Shown here piece by piece: positions 7,337 through 9,195 of a stretch of 9,195 bases of DNA (position 1 is its first letter; every line of letters begins with the position of its first letter). The stretch covers positions 1 through 9,195 of the forward strand of contig USSP01000056.1 in NCBI GenBank assembly GCA_900557385.1. Direction: 5' to 3'. The notes beneath the pieces are model-generated. The model was not told where the DNA came from, made no database searches, and saw nothing but the letters and a program-made list of their open reading frames with translations. The stretch comes from an uncultured Lachnospiraceae bacterium (GTDB taxonomy: Bacteria > Bacillota > Clostridia > Lachnospirales > Lachnospiraceae). The translations under genes and the position numbers were made by a program.

Positions 7337-8818
7337 ATGAGAGAAAGTGGTATCTTAATGCCCATCTTTTCCCTGCCGTCCAAATACGGAATCGGCTGCT
7401 TCTCTAAAGAAGCATATAAATTTGTAGATTTGCTGAAAGAAGCAGGACAGAAGAAATGGCAGATTCTGCCTCTGGGGCCTACCGGTTACGGAGATTCCCC
7501 TTACCAGTCTTTCTCTACCTTTGCAGGAAATCCTTATTCCATTGATCCGGAAACACTGGTAGAGGAAGGGCTGCTGAATCTCCATGAATGTGAGGACAGC
7601 ATGCCGGCAGAGACGGTGGAGGAAACTTCCATCGATTATGAGTGGTTGTATCAGCATCGCTTTGCCTTGCTGCATCAGGCGTTTCTCCGTTTCAAACCCG
7701 ATGCAGATTATGACAGGTTTCTGGCAGAGAACGAGGATTGGCTGACTGATTATTGCCTGTACATGGCAATCAAGGCAAGTCAGGGAAATGTCAGTTTCAT
7801 TGAATGGAAGGACGAATACAGAAACAGAGATCCTAAAGCGATGGTAGAAGCGAAAGAAACCTTCCGCCAGGAGATCGATTTCTACCGTTTCCAACAGTAC
7901 GAGTTCCGCAAACAGTGGGATAAACTGCATGCTTATGCCAATAAACAGGGTGTGGAGATTATTGGTGATATTCCCATTTATGTGGCTTTCGACAGTGCGG
8001 ATACCTGGGCAGATCCGAAGCTGTTCCAGATCGGGGAGAATAACCTTCCCACCGGTGTGGCAGGCTGCCCGCCCGATGCTTTTTCCGCTACCGGACAGCT
8101 TTGGGGAAATCCTTTATTTAACTGGGAGTACCATAAACAGACAGGCTATGCCTGGTGGTTAAAGAGAATTGCACATTGCTTTTCTTTATATGATGTGGTT
8201 AGAATTGACCATTTCCGTGGCTTTGATGAGTACTATGCGATTCCCTATGGGGATAAGACGGCAGAGTTCGGTAAATGGATGCCGGGTCCCGGTATGGATC
8301 TGTTTGGCACCGTAAAAGAGAAACTGGGTGATTTGCGCATTATCGCAGAGGATTTAGGCTTCCTCACGGATTCCGTGAGACAGCTTCTGGTGGATTCCGG
8401 TTATCCGGGCATGAAGGTACTGCAGTTTGCTTTCGATTCCAGAGAGCCTAGCAACTATCTGCCTCACACCTACCCCCGCAACTGCGTGGTTTACACCGGA
8501 ACCCATGATAATACCACGACCCGTGGCTGGTATCATGAAATTCGTCCGGACTGCCGCGCCTTTGCCAAGGAATATATGCATGTGGATGCACTGGATGAGG
8601 ACAATTTATCCTGGAACTTTATTTCCCTTGCCATGAGCAGCGTTGCTGATCTGTGCGTTATTCCTATGCAGGATTATCTGTGCCTGGATGAGAAGGCCCG
8701 CATCAATACACCTTCCACTTTGGGTGGAAACTGGACCTGGAGGATGGATGGAGAAGCCTTCACCTTTGAACTGGCAAAACAGATTCACCGGATGACGGAG
8801 ATTTACGGAAGATTATAG
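7337..8818 (+). CDS. malQ: 4-alpha-glucanotransferase (amylomaltase, GH77)
   Basis: The 493-residue enzyme moves glucan segments between maltodextrins and releases glucose, turning short chains into longer ones that the phosphorylase can use. The start MRESGILMPIFSLPSKYGIG is the standard family N-terminus. Catalytic residues are visible: nucleophile Asp291 in VVRIDHFRGF, acid/base Glu338 in IIAEDLG, and the transition-state pair His390-Asp391 in TGTHDNTTT; SPYQSFSTFAGNP (54-66) and FSATGQLWGNPL (249-260) are further family blocks. The length matches the compact bacterial type (about 500 residues), unlike the ~700-residue E. coli MalQ. It begins 18 bases after the phosphorylase; the ribosome binding site is weak (AAAGG, 7320-7324, 12 bases upstream), so translation may lean on coupling. 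A large palindrome begins at the base after the stop codon, so the transcript 3' end should be heavily folded. Confidence 0.95.
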   Translation: MRESGILMPIFSLPSKYGIGCFSKEAYKFVDLLKEAGQKKWQILPLGPTGYGDSPYQSFSTFAGNPYSIDPETLVEEGLLNLHECEDSMPAETVEETSIDYEWLYQHRFALLHQAFLRFKPDADYDRFLAENEDWLTDYCLYMAIKASQGNVSFIEWKDEYRNRDPKAMVEAKETFRQEIDFYRFQQYEFRKQWDKLHAYANKQGVEIIGDIPIYVAFDSADTWADPKLFQIGENNLPTGVAGCPPDAFSATGQLWGNPLFNWEYHKQTGYAWWLKRIAHCFSLYDVVRIDHFRGFDEYYAIPYGDKTAEFGKWMPGPGMDLFGTVKEKLGDLRIIAEDLGFLTDSVRQLLVDSGYPGMKVLQFAFDSREPSNYLPHTYPRNCVVYTGTHDNTTTRGWYHEIRPDCRAFAKEYMHVDALDEDNLSWNFISLAMSSVADLCVIPMQDYLCLDEKARINTPSTLGGNWTWRMDGEAFTFELAKQIHRMTEIYGRL

Positions 8819-8988
8819 TAACGTTATTCGCCCGCTGTGTCGGGATTCCTTCACAATCTGAGGACGCGCTCTCGCTTGATGAAAAACGTAGTGGTACATA
8901 AGATGCGAAAATACCGCATCTAAGTACCAACGTTTTCCAACAGTCCCAGATTGCAAATGGAATCCCTCGCGCGGGCGGTTCCACGTTA
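8819..8988. repeat. ~170-base imperfect palindrome directly after malQ
   Basis: Successive arms pair in nested order: TAACGT 8819-8824 with ACGTTA 8983-8988; CGCCCGC 8829-8835 with 8971-8977; GGGATTCC 8842-8849 with 8959-8966; CAATCTG 8854-8860 with 8947-8953; GGAC 8862-8865 with 8943-8946; AAAACGT 8883-8889 with 8930-8936; TGGTAC 8892-8897 with 8924-8929; AGATGCG 8901-8907 with 8915-8921. The loop is 8908-8914. Unpaired bits are short except for 16 bases at 8866-8881. About 50 base pairs in perfect nesting cannot be chance. It could be a miniature inverted-repeat element or an RNA hairpin; no transposase is in the window. Confidence 0.85.
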
Positions 8989-8994
8989 TGGCGG

Positions 8995-9083
8995 GACATC
9001 ATATTAGACGAAAAACACCAGTTTTGAGGGTACGGCAACTTTGTACCTTTCATTACTGGTGTTTTTCGTTTACTTCCGATGTC
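8995..9083. repeat. Second two-tier hairpin, possible bidirectional terminator
   Basis: A perfect 15-bp stem pairs 9008-9022 (ACGAAAAACACCAGT) with 9055-9069. Outside it GACATC 8995-9000 pairs with GATGTC 9078-9083. Inside it GGTAC 9029-9033 pairs with GTACC 9043-9047, with wobble or A-T extension. The A5/T5 runs inside the 15-bp stem would put a U-run at the right arm in transcripts from either strand, so it could end transcription of the maltodextrin operon and of a convergent neighbour. The loop is larger than in a classical terminator. Confidence 0.7.
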
Positions 9084-9130
9084 GACGACCAGCCTGCGGG
9101 CGAGTTATCCGGTTTGCGATGAATGGCTGT

Positions 9131-9191
9131 AGAAAAACGCCGGCATTTAGGCGCGGTGTTGTCGCGCCTTACGTGCCGTTGCGATTTTTCT
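9131..9191. repeat. Third two-tier hairpin at the window end
   Basis: The outer stem pairs AGAAAAA 9131-9137 with TTTTTCT 9185-9191, CGC 9138-9140 with GCG 9181-9183, and CGGCA 9141-9145 with TGCCG 9174-9178, with small right-side bulges (9179-9180 and 9184). The inner stem is a perfect 7 bp, AGGCGCG 9149-9155 with CGCGCCT 9163-9169, around a 7-base loop. The gap before the inner stem is TTT, as in the second hairpin. The GC core followed by T5 could also act as a terminator. It may extend outward beyond the window. Confidence 0.75.
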
Positions 9192-9195
9192 CCAA

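Larger units (their letters stand above)
8819..9195. other. Gene-free, highly structured region with three large hairpins
   Basis: No convincing reading frame was found on either strand. About half the bases are G or C, alternating between AT-rich GAAAAAC...GTTTTTC-type arms and GC-rich spacers containing GCGGGCG (8971-8977, 9096-9102; reverse complement at 8829-8835). GAAAAAC occurs at 8881, 9010 and 9132, 122-129 bases apart, each time as the left arm of a two-tier hairpin. The third unit runs close to the window end, so the array may continue. Coding on the minus strand at 8760-9053 is judged a by-product of the repeats. Confidence 0.75.

Noticed and set aside
8760..9053. 97-residue minus-strand reading frame running from hairpin 2 through the palindrome into malQ
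   Set aside because: It spans two inverted-repeat structures and the end of a real gene, and its product shows no recognisable domain. It may recur in databases if the repeat is multicopy, but that would not make it a gene.
8819..9107. Resemblance to an integron attC site (TAAC...CGCCCGC / GCGGGCG..GTTA)
   Set aside because: The ends do not fit RYYYAAC and GTTRRRY (GTTATCC fails), there is no integrase or cassette gene, and the host type seldom carries integrons.
8881..9195. CRISPR array
   Set aside because: The units share only short motifs, the spacing is ~125 bases and the conserved parts are large hairpins, unlike identical 25-37 base repeats.

Overview
The window reads as a chromosomal segment of a Gram-positive gut-type Clostridia (Bacillota), most probably a Lachnospiraceae member. 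This is an inference from the strong AGGAGG-type ribosome binding sites, the lipoprotein signal peptides followed by a long Thr/Ala/Ser/Glu-rich tether, the compact Firmicutes-type glycogen phosphorylase and 4-alpha-glucanotransferase, and the mid-40s percent GC impression of the coding DNA. All genes run on the + strand.

Region 1 (1-1696): the 3' end of a YesM/LytS-type sensor histidine kinase overlaps a GTG-started gene for a family-1 extracellular solute-binding lipoprotein. No transporter is attached to this pair, and it is closed by a strong intrinsic terminator (1698-1732). It looks like the end of a sensory operon in which a binding protein may serve the kinase. Region 2 (1733-1846) is the promoter area of the next operon. 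It has an extended -10 without a convincing -35, and an inverted repeat where the -35 should be.

Region 3 (1847-8818) is a maltodextrin uptake and breakdown operon. In order it encodes a sugar-binding lipoprotein, an intercistronic terminator-like hairpin, two MalF/MalG-type permeases overlapping by one base, an alpha-glucan phosphorylase and a GH77 4-alpha-glucanotransferase. No ABC ATPase is present, so a shared MsmX-type ATPase encoded elsewhere must be assumed. The logic is import of malto-oligosaccharides, rearrangement of short chains by the glucanotransferase, and release of glucose 1-phosphate by the phosphorylase.

Region 4 (8819-9195, the window end) has no credible gene but is highly structured. 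A ~170-base imperfect palindrome starts at the base after the glucanotransferase stop codon. Two more large two-tier hairpins follow. All three carry a GAAAAAC-type left arm at ~125-base spacing, and the stem sequences differ while the layout is kept. This hairpin array is the most unexplained part of the window. It could be a miniature mobile or intergenic repeat family, a set of bidirectional terminators, or part of a structured RNA.
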